64,000 bases of DNA, taken from assembly GCA_041687675.1 (NCBI GenBank), contig JAWLBM010000024.1, positions 1-64,000 of the forward strand, read 5' to 3'. Made by a program: the position numbers and the translations under genes. This stretch comes from JAWLBM01 sp041687675 (GTDB lineage: Bacteria > Pseudomonadota > Alphaproteobacteria > Rhizobiales > Pleomorphomonadaceae). Positions within the stretch are counted from its first letter, which is position 1. Each line of letters opens with the position of its first letter. Below the pieces are notes generated by a model. The model saw nothing but the letters and a program-made list of their open reading frames with translations, was not told where the DNA came from and made no database searches. This document shows positions 45,039 to 53,162 of the stretch, piece by piece.

Positions 45039-45836
45039 TCAGATCAGCCCGAGATCCTCGTCGCTCGCCGGTCGCCCGTACTTGTCCCGGGGCGGCCACG
45101 GCCGGCCGGGCCAGTCCGGCTCGAAGGCGAAGCTCGACAGCCGCCGGCCCGGCGGCAGCGCGCCGTTGCCGTAGCCGAGCGCGTAGTCGTAGTAGAGCTT
45201 GACGATCTCCTCCCGCGACACCTGCTGCGCGGCGGGATGGGCGAGACAGGCCTCCCGCCAGCGCCGCAGCCGGTCGAATTCGGCGGGGATGTCGTAGCCC
45301 TCGTAGTAGTCGAGGAACCAGAAGCGGGCGAAGAGGGGCGTGAAGACCGTCTCGGCGAGGCCGAAGCGGTCGAGCAGCCAGGTGCCATCCGGCGCGTGCC
45401 GCCGCAGGAACGCGTCGATCCGCCGGTAGTGCCCGGTCATCGCCGCCTCGCGGGCGGCGCGTTCCGCCCGGTCCTGCACCATCACGAAGCCGTAGCCGGC
45501 CTCGACGAGGGGACCCTCCATGGCGATCAGCATGTTCTCGACCGCCCGGCTCAAGGGGTCCGCCGCCGCAACGGGCGGGTCGGGGAAGAGGTCCTCCAGG
45601 TAGCGCAGGATCACGAGGCTCTCGCGGACGATGCCGCCCTCGGGCGTCTCGAGCACCGGCAGCGCGGTCGAGCCGTCCGTCCGGGCGAGGAGCGCCGGAT
45701 CCCGCGGCCGGGTGATGTCGACCACGCGGAACTCGACCCTGTCCCCGAGCCCCTTCAACGCGAGAAGGATCTCGAGCCGCTGGGAAAATGGGCAGACGGG
45801 GATGTGGTGGACGACGGGCTTCCTCTCCGACGGCAT
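45039..45836 (-). CDS. Glutathione S-transferase family protein
   Basis: A 265-residue soluble protein. The N-terminal thioredoxin fold has a cysteine-type site (VCPFSQRLEILLALKG), cis-Pro (STALPVLETPEG) and E-S (VRESLVILRYLEDLFPD). The C-terminal domain is helical, with a Pro-rich, aromatic tail. The layout C-P-F-S-Q-R is like omega or tau-type GSTs that act as thioltransferases. It converges on the cca gene. Confidence 0.8.
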   Translation of the reverse strand: MPSERKPVVHHIPVCPFSQRLEILLALKGLGDRVEFRVVDITRPRDPALLARTDGSTALPVLETPEGGIVRESLVILRYLEDLFPDPPVAAADPLSRAVENMLIAMEGPLVEAGYGFVMVQDRAERAAREAAMTGHYRRIDAFLRRHAPDGTWLLDRFGLAETVFTPLFARFWFLDYYEGYDIPAEFDRLRRWREACLAHPAAQQVSREEIVKLYYDYALGYGNGALPPGRRLSSFAFEPDWPGRPWPPRDKYGRPASDEDLGLI

Positions 45837-45958
45837 GCGGCGCGTCTCTCCTCCGACGACATGGGCCGCGGAGGGAAGCACAGGAGGCCGCCCGCATGCA
45901 ACCGGCGGCTGCGCCCCCGCCGCATCCGGGCCGGCGGGGGCGACCGGGCCGTGAGCCG

Positions 45959-46843
45959 TCACGCGCCGGCCGCGATCTCCCCGAGCCAGCCGGCGAGGGC
46001 GTCGCGGTGGGCGGCGAGCCCCTTGTAGGCGAGCTGGTCGGCGTCGAGCCCGAGCAGCTGGTCGCGCAGCCCGGCAGCGAGCCGGGCGCCGTCCGGATGC
46101 TCCCGCAGCGCCGCGACGGGATCGACCATCACCTTGATGGTGAAGAGGATGTCGCCGCTCTCCGGCATCCTCGTCAGCGTCTGCCGCTCGACGCGGACGA
46201 AGGCGCCTACCTCCGGCCGGCGTCGCCAGTCGGGGGCGAGCCGTTCCGGGGCGGGGTGGTAGAGCACGGCGTCCGGGTAGATCGACCAGTTGAGCCGCCA
46301 GACCGGGATGCCGACGCGCAGGTTGTCGAAGATCCGCGCCATCCGGGGGGCCATCGCCGGGTAGCCGGGAACCCGGTCGTGGATCGCATCGAGGCTCCGA
46401 CAGAACTTCTCCCGCAGCGACCAGGAGGAGGGGGCGCACAGCGCCGCCGCGGCGAGGCGCCAGCCGTCGCCGCCGCGGCGCATCAGCACGAGGTCGTCCT
46501 GCACCAGCCGCGCCGCGGCGAGGAGGGGCGGGCCCTCGCCGAGCGGCACCACGCGGCCCGCCGGGACGACGGAAATCCCCTCGGCCATCGGCCTCCACAC
46601 GTCCGGGTGGCGATCGCAGAGGTGGGCGACGAGCGCCTCCAGCACCTCGCGCTGGCTCTCCCCGGTGTCCGGCTCGGCCGCGAAGACATCGTCGAATCGC
46701 GAGGCGAACAGCGCCTCCTTCGCCGCGAGGTCGTCCGCCATGCGCTCGTCCGGCTCGATCCAGCGCGACGGGTCGAGCGGCGCGAGGCCGATGGCGAAGG
46801 GGCGGGCGGAGCCGTCGTAGGGCGTCAGGGCGAAGGGCGGCAA
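45959..46843 (-). CDS. DUF3445 / haem-dependent oxidative N-demethylase family protein
   Basis: A protein of about 294 residues similar to the HDOD (DUF3445) family: PFAIGLAPLDPSRWIEPDERMADDLAAKEAL, SWSLREKFCRSLDAIHDRVPGY and NWSIYPDAVLYHP are characteristic, and RVERQTLTRMPESGDILFTIKV ends the core. Known members use haem to demethylate amines such as dimethylamine. The start is uncertain; TTG 46843 has GGAGA upstream and gives the usual N-terminus, while GTG 46879 is a longer option. Confidence 0.75.
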   Translation of the reverse strand: MPPFALTPYDGSARPFAIGLAPLDPSRWIEPDERMADDLAAKEALFASRFDDVFAAEPDTGESQREVLEALVAHLCDRHPDVWRPMAEGISVVPAGRVVPLGEGPPLLAAARLVQDDLVLMRRGGDGWRLAAAALCAPSSWSLREKFCRSLDAIHDRVPGYPAMAPRMARIFDNLRVGIPVWRLNWSIYPDAVLYHPAPERLAPDWRRRPEVGAFVRVERQTLTRMPESGDILFTIKVMVDPVAALREHPDGARLAAGLRDQLLGLDADQLAYKGLAAHRDALAGWLGEIAAGA

Positions 46844-46895
46844 GGCGGGTCTCCGTGCGGCGGGCCTCCTTGCTAGCACCTCGCCCGTGGCGGCG

Positions 46896-47333
46896 TCACC
46901 GTCCCGCCGGGCCGCGACCGAGGAGCGCGAGGGTGCGCTCGTCGGCGCGGCCGCCGTAGAACCTTTCCAGCACCTGCGCAAACAGCGGCTCCTCCGGCGC
47001 GGCCTCGGCGAAGAGGGTCATCGAGGAGCGGAGCTTCAGGTCGTCCGGCGTGCCCAGCACCTCACGGATCGGCTGGTCGGGGAGGGCGAGCAGCAGCCGG
47101 CAGGCCTCGCGCAGCCGCGCCCCGAGCAGCGGATGCGCGGCATAGTCGGTGGCCTCCCGCAGGCCGTCGATGCCATAGAACGCCGCCGTCGGGCTATGCC
47201 CCAGGCCCTTCAGCTGCGGAAAGACGAACCACATCCAGTGGCTGGTCTTCCGCCCGCGCGCCAGTTCGGCGACCACGTCGCCCCAGACCCCGGCCTGGGC
47301 ATCGACGAAGCGCTCCAGTCCGCTCGCGGCCAT
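46896..47333 (-). CDS. DUF1810 family protein
   Basis: A 145-residue soluble protein with the family stretches ERFVDAQAGVWGDVVAEL, SHWMWFVFPQLKGLGHSPTAAFYGIDGLREATDYAAHPLLGARL and GTPDDLKLRSSMTLF. Members are calpastatin-like by name only; function unknown. It precedes the N-demethylase gene on the same strand. Confidence 0.85.
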   Translation of the reverse strand: MAASGLERFVDAQAGVWGDVVAELARGRKTSHWMWFVFPQLKGLGHSPTAAFYGIDGLREATDYAAHPLLGARLREACRLLLALPDQPIREVLGTPDDLKLRSSMTLFAEAAPEEPLFAQVLERFYGGRADERTLALLGRGPAGR

Positions 47334-47490
47334 GGTCGGCTCCCTGCTGATCCCTCCGGGCCATTCAAGCAGACCCGACGGCGCGCCGACAGCACCTACG
47401 TGCGACTACGAGGGGGCGCCGGCGCGCATCCCGCCCGCGGCGCGATCCGGCTAACCTTCCCGCGCAGACACCGCGGACCGGGAGACTTTG

Positions 47491-48210
47491 ATGGCGACGA
47501 TCGGAAACCAGGACGGCGGAATGCTGAAGCTCGTCCAGGGCGCCGAGGAGGCGTTCCTGTCCGGCCGGCGCCGAAAGCAGGAGGACGTGGAGAGCGCGGT
47601 CGCCATCTTCCTGGAGATGCTCCGCGGCTTCGAACTGTTCGAGGTGCCGGACCCCTGCGTCACCGTCTTCGGCTCCGCCCGCCTCGGCGACGGCACCCCG
47701 GAATACGACATGGCGCGCCGGCTCGGCGGTCGCCTCGCCGAGTGCGGCTTTGCGGTAATGACAGGCGGCGGGCCGGGGCTGATGGAGGCGGTCAACCGCG
47801 GCGCCAAGGAGAGCGGCGGCTATTCCATGGGCTGCAACATCGTGCTGCCGCAGGAGCAGAAGCCCAATCCCTGGCTCGACCGCTTCGTGGTGTTCGAGCA
47901 CTTCTTCGTGCGCAAGGTGATGCTGGTGAAGTATTCCTGCGCCTTCGTGGTCATGCCCGGCGGCTTCGGCACCCTCGACGAGGCCTTCGAGATTGCGACG
48001 CTGATCCAGTGCGGCAAGCTGAAGCGTTTTCCGATCGTGGCCATGAGCCGCGACTTCTGGGCGCCCGTCCGCTCGCTGCTGCGCGAGACCATGGTCCGCA
48101 TGGCCCTCATCGAGGAGAGCGACCTCGACCTCGTCAGGCTGACCGACGACGTCGAGGAGGCGGTGGAGTGGATCCGCAACATGCGGGTGGAGCGCGCCGC
48201 CTATCCGTGA
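47491..48210 (+). CDS. LOG family protein (lysine decarboxylase-like Rossmann fold)
   Basis: A 239-residue protein with the LOG motifs: P-G-G-x-G-T-x-x-E in VMPGGFGTLDEAFE, GGGPGLMEAVNRGA and FGSARLGDGTPEYD. LOG enzymes cleave cytokinin riboside monophosphates or other nucleotides to base and ribose phosphate. A helical N-terminal extension of about 45 residues is present. ATG 47491 has GGGAGA upstream. Confidence 0.85.
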   Translation: MATIGNQDGGMLKLVQGAEEAFLSGRRRKQEDVESAVAIFLEMLRGFELFEVPDPCVTVFGSARLGDGTPEYDMARRLGGRLAECGFAVMTGGGPGLMEAVNRGAKESGGYSMGCNIVLPQEQKPNPWLDRFVVFEHFFVRKVMLVKYSCAFVVMPGGFGTLDEAFEIATLIQCGKLKRFPIVAMSRDFWAPVRSLLRETMVRMALIEESDLDLVRLTDDVEEAVEWIRNMRVERAAYP

Positions 48211-48227
48211 GCGGGAGATCGCCAGCC

Positions 48228-49091
48228 TCACGCCTCCGGCAGGAAGCGGATGCTGCGGAGGCTGGCCCGGTAGAAGGGGAAATACTGCTCCGTGCCGAAG
48301 AGGTTGCCGCCCTCGACCCGCATCGGGACGGTGTAGCCGCCGGTCTCGCGGTGCTCGCCGAGCGTGCCGCCGAAGGGCTGCAGGCGGTAGCGTTTCTCCG
48401 GGTTGGCGTCGCTCCAGCGGGGGATCGACACCTCGAGGGGCCGGCCGTCGGCGCCGACCCGGACCTCGACCGACTGTTCCATGCCGTTCGCCCGAACGCG
48501 GGCCCGCGCCCTGTCGGAACCGACCGCCTCCCAGGTGACCTCCTCGCCGGGCAGGAAGGCGGCGGGCAGCCAGAAGGCGGCTTCGGCGACGACCCGCCCG
48601 AAGGCCGACCGCAGGTGGTCGCGGGTACCGCCCGCGGCGACGACCGGCACCAGGCCGGCAAGGCGAAAGCGGGTCCACGACCGCACCCCGTCGAAGCCGT
48701 CCGAGCCGGAAAAGCCCAACCGCCCGCTGCCGACCTCCACCTGCCAGACGAGACCGTCGAAGGCGGAGAGCACCTGCCGCGCCCGCATCGGCCGGTAGCC
48801 GGGGCGCGTCGCATCGCCGAGCCCGATCGTGCCGGTCATCTCGATCACCGCCACCCGGGCCAGCGGGGTGCCGGGGCGGATCGCGAAGGTGAGGAAGCGG
48901 CGGGCGGGCTCCGGCAGCTCGGCCACCATGGCCGGGTCGAAGCGCGGGGCCGACGCGGGGGCGGCCGCCACTAGCCGCGAGACGGTCCGCTCCGCCAGCG
49001 CCGCGTCGCGCCGCCGCCGCGCCAGCAGCGCCAGGACGGCGGCCGCGGCGAGGGCGAGGAGCGCCACCAGGATCCAGCCGGCGAGAGTCAT
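48228..49091 (-). CDS. DUF6544-like membrane-anchored protein
   Basis: A 287-residue protein with one N-terminal membrane segment (LAGWILVALLALAAAAVLALL) followed by an Arg-rich stop-transfer and a strand-rich periplasmic or cytoplasmic domain with LPEPARRFLTFAIRPGTP, FDGLVWQVEVGSGRLGFSGSDGFDG and YRLQPFGGTLGEHRETGGYTVPMRVEGGN. The pattern fits DUF6544; no function known. Start overlaps the LysR stop in ATGA form. Confidence 0.65.
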   Translation of the reverse strand: MTLAGWILVALLALAAAAVLALLARRRRDAALAERTVSRLVAAAPASAPRFDPAMVAELPEPARRFLTFAIRPGTPLARVAVIEMTGTIGLGDATRPGYRPMRARQVLSAFDGLVWQVEVGSGRLGFSGSDGFDGVRSWTRFRLAGLVPVVAAGGTRDHLRSAFGRVVAEAAFWLPAAFLPGEEVTWEAVGSDRARARVRANGMEQSVEVRVGADGRPLEVSIPRWSDANPEKRYRLQPFGGTLGEHRETGGYTVPMRVEGGNLFGTEQYFPFYRASLRSIRFLPEA

Positions 49092-50059
49092 GGGGCCAGG
49101 CCGGGGGCTGCGTCATGCGTCATGCGGGTTGCCCCCGCTGCCTCGCACGGCGGCTCGAACGGGTCGGCGGCCGGGTCGCCGCCGAGTTCCTCCGCGACGA
49201 AGTCGAGGAAGGCGCGGACGCGGCCCGGCATCAGCCGCCGGTGCGGGAAGAGCCCCCAGATGCCGAGGGACCCGGCGTCGTGGTCGGGGAACAGCGAGAC
49301 GAGCGAGCCATCCGCGATGTCCTCGCCACAGACGAAGCTCGGAAGCCAGCTGACGCCCGCGCCGGACCGCGCCGCGAGGCGCAGCGCCTCCGAACTGCTC
49401 GACACCAGCCGCGGCCGGACCGCGACCCGGAACTGCTGCCCGTCCCTGGTGAACGGCCACTCGTCCCGCATGGCGGGGACCGAGAAGGCGAGGGCGGGGA
49501 GGTCGGCAAGGCGCGACGGCGCCTCCGGCCGGCCATGCCGGGCGAGGAAGTCGGGGCTGGCAACCACGTGAAAGCGCGAGGTGGCCAGCCGCCGGCCGAC
49601 CAGGGCCGTGTCCAGCGACGGGGCGACGCGGAAGGCGAGGTCGAAGCCCTCCTGCACCAGGTCCACCACCCGATTGGAGAAGTCGAGCAGGAGGTCGAGG
49701 CCGGGATGCGCCATCAGGAAGGACGTCGCGAGCGGGGCGAGGTGCCGGTTTCCGAACTCGGTGGGCGCGGTGACCCTCAGCGTGCCGCGCAGTTCGCGGG
49801 CCTCGGCCCCGGCCAGCGCCTCGGCCTCCTCGATCCCGGCCAGCAGCGAGAGGCAGCGCTCGTGGTAGCGGCGGCCGGCGTCCGTCGGCCGGACCAGGCG
49901 GGTGGTGCGGTCGAGCAGGCGGGCGCCGGTGCGCTGCTCGAGATGGGCCACATGCTTGGCGACCATCCCGGCCGAGATGCCGAGGGTGCGGGCCGCCGGC
50001 GCGAAGCCGCCGAGTTCCACCACGCGCACGAAGGCGCGCATGCTTTCGACCGTATCCAC
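49088..50059 (-). CDS. LysR-family transcriptional regulator
   Basis: A 323-residue LysR protein: N-terminal winged helix-turn-helix (SMRAFVRVVELGGFAPAARTLGISAGMVAKHVAHLEQRTGARLLDRTTR) and a substrate-binding domain. The GTG at 50059 gives the standard N-terminus; earlier starts are possible. It is divergent from two small monooxygenase-like genes at 50179 and 50497 and is likely to control them, and it is translationally coupled to the DUF6544-like gene downstream. Confidence 0.85.
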   Translation of the reverse strand: MDTVESMRAFVRVVELGGFAPAARTLGISAGMVAKHVAHLEQRTGARLLDRTTRLVRPTDAGRRYHERCLSLLAGIEEAEALAGAEARELRGTLRVTAPTEFGNRHLAPLATSFLMAHPGLDLLLDFSNRVVDLVQEGFDLAFRVAPSLDTALVGRRLATSRFHVVASPDFLARHGRPEAPSRLADLPALAFSVPAMRDEWPFTRDGQQFRVAVRPRLVSSSSEALRLAARSGAGVSWLPSFVCGEDIADGSLVSLFPDHDAGSLGIWGLFPHRRLMPGRVRAFLDFVAEELGGDPAADPFEPPCEAAGATRMTHDAAPGLAP

Positions 50060-50178
50060 GGGCCATTCCTCACTGCCAGTGCGGAATGAACGTACCACAG
50101 CGGGGATTATCCCGCATCGGGACGAGATGTATCTCCGCGTTGCCGGCCCGGATGCCGGCTGACGAAGGAGCAGGACAG

Positions 50179-50484
50179 ATGGCGACCACCTTGATCCAGT
50201 TCGATTTCCCTTTCCAGGGCCCCTGGGGCGACGACCTCGCCGTAGCCTGCCGCGCGCTCGCGGCGGACATCGCCGGCGAGCCCGGGCTCGTGTTCAAGCT
50301 CTGGGGCGAGGACCCGGGGCGCGGCCGGGCGAGCGGCGTCTACCTCTTCGAGGATCCGGCCAGCGCGGAGCGCTACGTGGCGAAGCACCGGCCGCGCCTT
50401 GCCGCCTTCGGGGTCGAGGATCCGCAGGCGAGCATGTTCCGGCTGCACCGCCCCCTGTCGCGGCTGACCCGGGCTCCGGTCTGA
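50179..50484 (+). CDS. YdhR-type monooxygenase-like protein
   Basis: A 101-residue protein of the dimeric alpha/beta-barrel fold: TTLIQFDFPFQGPWGDDL, then GLVFKLWGEDPGRGRASGVYLFEDPASAERYVAKHRPRLAAFGV, as in YdhR. Family members are proposed monooxygenases or quinone binders. ATG 50179 with GGAGCAGGA upstream. First gene divergent from the LysR regulator. Confidence 0.8.
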   Translation: MATTLIQFDFPFQGPWGDDLAVACRALAADIAGEPGLVFKLWGEDPGRGRASGVYLFEDPASAERYVAKHRPRLAAFGVEDPQASMFRLHRPLSRLTRAPV

Positions 50485-50496
50485 GGGAGGACGGCG

Positions 50497-50784
50497 ATGT
50501 ACACCACGCTCGCCGAAGTCACGCACTCGGACCTTGCGACCTTCCTCTCCGTCTTCGCCACGCGCGGAGCGGCGCTGAGGAAGCGGCACGGAAGCACCGG
50601 CGCGGAGGTCCTGGTCGGGGCGGAGGATCCGGACAGCTGCGTCCTGGTCATCGACTGGGAGAGCCGCGCCCGCTTCGAGGCATTCCTGGCCGATCCGGAG
50701 GTGCCGGCCACCATGCGGTCGGGCGGGATCACCGCCCCGCCGAAGTTCACCCCGCTCGCGCGGGTGGCCTCGCTTCCGGCCTGA
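50497..50784 (+). CDS. Antibiotic-biosynthesis-monooxygenase-like small protein
   Basis: A 95-residue dimeric alpha/beta-barrel protein (FLSVFATRGAALRKRHGSTGAEVLVGAEDPDSCVLVIDWESRARFEAFLADPEV). Function unknown. It follows the YdhR-like gene by 12 bases with GGGAGGAC upstream and ends before a strong terminator, so the two form a bicistronic unit. Confidence 0.75.
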   Translation: MYTTLAEVTHSDLATFLSVFATRGAALRKRHGSTGAEVLVGAEDPDSCVLVIDWESRARFEAFLADPEVPATMRSGGITAPPKFTPLARVASLPA

Positions 50785-50798
50785 GGCCGACGCGGAAA

Positions 50799-50831
50799 GG
50801 CGGGCCGTCCAGAAGGGACGGCCCGCCTTTT
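50799..50831 (+). terminator. Rho-independent terminator
   Basis: A perfect 12-bp stem (50799-50810 with 50816-50827), 5-base loop, followed by TTTT at 50828-50831. It ends the LysR-linked monooxygenase operon and lies before the convergent small secreted protein gene. Confidence 0.85.
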
Positions 50832-50858
50832 CTTGCCGGTCCGGTCGGACCCGGAGGC

Positions 50859-51131
50859 TCAGTTGTCGTAGGGGCTGTCGAGGCTGTCGACGGCGCGGTC
50901 GCGCTGGGGGCCGAACCAGCTCTTGCCGCCGGCGGCGTCGTTGGTGGCGATCGCCGAGGTGGCGACGACCGGGGTCGGGGCGATGCTCCCGGCGGCGGCT
51001 TCGAGCTGGCGGTCGTAGGAACGATCGAAGGCCGGGTCGAAGACGCTGGTGCGGTCCCAGCCGGCGAAAGCCGGGGCGGCGGCGGAGATCGACAGGACGG
51101 CGGCGAGGGTGATCTTGGCAAGCTTGGTCAT
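50859..51131 (-). CDS. Small secreted protein, unknown
   Basis: A 90-residue exported protein: signal peptide to residue 23 (APAFA-G), then a mature chain of 67 residues with Asp- and Arg-rich motifs (GWDRTSVFDPAFDRSYDRQL) and a C-terminal DRAVDSLDSPYDN. No known domain. ATG 51131 has AAAGGAACC upstream. Confidence 0.7.
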   Translation of the reverse strand: MTKLAKITLAAVLSISAAAPAFAGWDRTSVFDPAFDRSYDRQLEAAAGSIAPTPVVATSAIATNDAAGGKSWFGPQRDRAVDSLDSPYDN

Positions 51132-51363
51132 GGTCTCGGTTCCTTTGCTTACGTAATCTGGTTGTCTTCTTCCGAAGAGGCTTAGATCTACGTTTTTGCG
51201 TCGCCTCTCGTGAGGCTGTTTTTAGAACGGCGAGACACATTGCACAAATAAGATGAGTAGGATCGGCGCGTGAACATGAATCACGGGCGCCGGAACCTTT
51301 CGTTGCGGCAACCTCACGCCGCCGTCACCTGCAAGGCATCGGGCGTGATCGCGGGGCCCGGGC

Positions 51364-51398
51364 AAAAAAAGCGGCCGGACCGCTCGGGTCCGTGCCGC
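51364..51398 (-). terminator. Rho-independent terminator of the EF-hand gene
   Basis: On the minus strand a GC-rich stem (51398-51387 with 51381-51371, one bulged base) is followed by seven T. It lies 99 bases downstream of the EF-hand gene. The rest of the 365-base gap 51132-51496 shows no gene. Confidence 0.75.
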
Positions 51399-51496
51399 AG
51401 TGGAGCATCCGGCGCCGGGGAGGGGGAGAATCCGCGCCGGACCTCGAAACGGACCGGGGGGAGGAACCCGGCCCGAGGGAGAATTTTTCGTCGGCG

Positions 51497-51943
51497 TCAG
51501 ACGTCGAAGATGCCCTCGTCGCCGATGTCGTCGCCGAGATCGCCGAACTCCGGCTCCTCGATGAAGCCGCTGTCGTCGGCGTCATAGGCGCCGTAGACGC
51601 CGGTGTTGAACTCGTCCCGGTCGAGCATCGCGTCGTCGTTGACGTCCCAGTCGTCCCAGGCGGTCTCGCCGAAGCGCTCGTTGAAGTCGGCCTCGTTGTC
51701 GCCGATGCCGGCGGTCCACTCGTTCTCGTCGATCATGTCGTCGTCATTGGCGTCCCAGGTGTCCCAGACGCCCGAGCTGCCGAAGCCGGTGCCGAACTCG
51801 TTCTCGTCGATGCCGACGTCGGCGTTGGCGTTCCACTCGTTCCACTGCTCCACGCCCTGGGCGGACTGCGACAGAGCCGGCGCGGTCAGGAGCGCAAGGG
51901 CGAAGCTCGTGGCGATGGCGGGTTTCAGCCAGGTCTTGGTCAT
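51497..51943 (-). CDS. Secreted EF-hand-like acidic protein
   Basis: A 148-residue exported protein, signal peptide to about residue 26 (ALS-Q), mature chain strongly acidic. Five loop-like repeats of D/N-x-D/N-x-D/N type (NANADVGIDENEF, DANDDDMIDENEW, DVNDDAMLDRDEF, DADDSGFIEEPEF) match EF-hand calcium loops, with Trp-Asp spacers between. Probably binds calcium in the periplasm. ATG 51943 has AAAGGA upstream. Has an EcfG-type promoter and a terminator of its own. Confidence 0.8.
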   Translation of the reverse strand: MTKTWLKPAIATSFALALLTAPALSQSAQGVEQWNEWNANADVGIDENEFGTGFGSSGVWDTWDANDDDMIDENEWTAGIGDNEADFNERFGETAWDDWDVNDDAMLDRDEFNTGVYGAYDADDSGFIEEPEFGDLGDDIGDEGIFDV

Positions 51944-51998
51944 CACGTGTCCTTTCGTCGGCTTGTCTGCCCGACCGCGCGGGCCGAACGGCGGACAC

Positions 51999-52023
51999 AA
52001 CCCGCCCGGCGGCGGACTGTTCC
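51999..52023 (-). promoter_or_regulatory. EcfG-type promoter (GGAAC-N16-GGTT) for the EF-hand gene
   Basis: Minus-strand GGAAC at 52023-52019, 16 bases, then GGTT at 52002-51999. It differs from the consensus only in the variable first base of the -10 box and would give a 5' leader of about 50 bases. Confidence 0.5.
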
Positions 52024-52089
52024 GCGCCGATGCCGATCGATTTCGAGGAGAAGGGAATCACCGCCCGCTTCCGGCGCACAGGCGCCGGG

Positions 52090-52428
52090 TCAGACCTCGG
52101 TGCGCTCGCGTCCGGGGTCGTCCGGCGGCGCCTCGGAGAGCGCCTCGCCGGCGGCGGCCTGATCCGGCGCGCTGCGGCGGGAGAGGAAGCGGAGGCCGGC
52201 GGAGTGGCCGCGCTGCCAGACGACGTCGGCGCCGACCTCGAGATCGGCTTCGGGGAGAACCAGCGTCACGGGGCTCGCCAGCACCGGCAGCGACCGCGCG
52301 ACAAGGCGACAGCCGTTGACGCTGATGTCGGCCACCTGCACATCGACGGTCCCGGCCTGCGTGACAAGCCGCCCCTGCATGTTGGTCTTCACCCGGCGGA
52401 CCCGCCGGGTTTCGTCCGGATCCTTCAT
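52090..52428 (-). CDS. PilZ domain protein
   Basis: A 112-residue soluble protein with a PilZ domain: R-R-V-x-x-N/T near the start (ETRRVRRVKTNMQGRLV), VADISVNGCRLVARSLP (D-x-S-x-x-G), then ADVVWQRGHSAGLRFL. The R-x-x-R and D-x-S-x-x-G motifs suit cyclic-di-GMP binding, but the spacing of the arginines is short of the usual RxxxR. ATG 52428 has GGGGAG upstream. Confidence 0.8.
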   Translation of the reverse strand: MKDPDETRRVRRVKTNMQGRLVTQAGTVDVQVADISVNGCRLVARSLPVLASPVTLVLPEADLEVGADVVWQRGHSAGLRFLSRRSAPDQAAAGEALSEAPPDDPGRERTEV

Positions 52429-52676
52429 GCCGCTCCCCGGTTCGGCCCCGCTCCCGCCTCGGGCCGGTCGCCGCCCGGCCCGCAGACCGCCGCGCCATGG
52501 CGGATCGCGGTGTGGCTGGCCTCGCCTCGGCGCCTGGCGGGCGCGCCGCCACCCTAGCCGCATCCGGCCCGCGGCACCACAATCCGAATGGGGTGGGTGG
52601 CCATCGCTTGGCTTTCGTGAGTTGATAGGCTCTGTCGCCGCGCCCGCCAGCCGGCTGCGACCGCAGGAGATGCGCC

Positions 52677-53162
52677 TTGAACCTGACGCTGCTCGCCTTC
52701 GTCGGCCTGTCCTTCCTCGCCGCCCTCTCGGGCGCCGTGTTTCCGCCGGGGCGCTGGTACGAGCGGCTGGCCAAGCCTGCCTGGCGGCCGCCGAACTGGG
52801 CCTTTCCGCTGGTGTGGGCCGTGCTCTACGCGATGCTCGCCGTCTCCGCATGGATCGTCTGGGAGACCGCGCCGGCCGAGGCGCTGCCGCTGGCGATGAC
52901 GGTCTACGGCCTGCAACTCGTGCTGAACGCCGGCTGGTCGGCCATCTTCTTCGGCCTGAAGCGCATGCGCCTCGCCCTCGTCGAGCTCTGCCTGCTGTGG
53001 CTGTCCATCCTGGCGATGATCGTGGTGTTCTGGCCGATCAACGTTGGCGCCGCGCTGCTGCTCGTGCCCTATCTCGCCTGGGTGACGACCGCGGGCATGC
53101 TCAACCTCGCGATGATCCGGCTCAATCCGGACGCGGTGCAGGAGGCGCCGGCCCGCACATGA
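52677..53162 (+). CDS. tspO: TspO/MBR family protein
   Basis: A 161-residue membrane protein with five segments and the TspO motifs PPGRWYERLAKPAWRPPNWAFPLVWAVLYAMLAVSAWIVW and LQLVLNAGWSAIFFGLKRM. TspO proteins bind tetrapyrroles and cholesterol-like molecules and affect stress and porphyrin handling. TTG start at 52677 with AGGAGATG upstream. Overlaps the following channel gene by 4 bases. Confidence 0.9.
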   Translation: MNLTLLAFVGLSFLAALSGAVFPPGRWYERLAKPAWRPPNWAFPLVWAVLYAMLAVSAWIVWETAPAEALPLAMTVYGLQLVLNAGWSAIFFGLKRMRLALVELCLLWLSILAMIVVFWPINVGAALLLVPYLAWVTTAGMLNLAMIRLNPDAVQEAPART

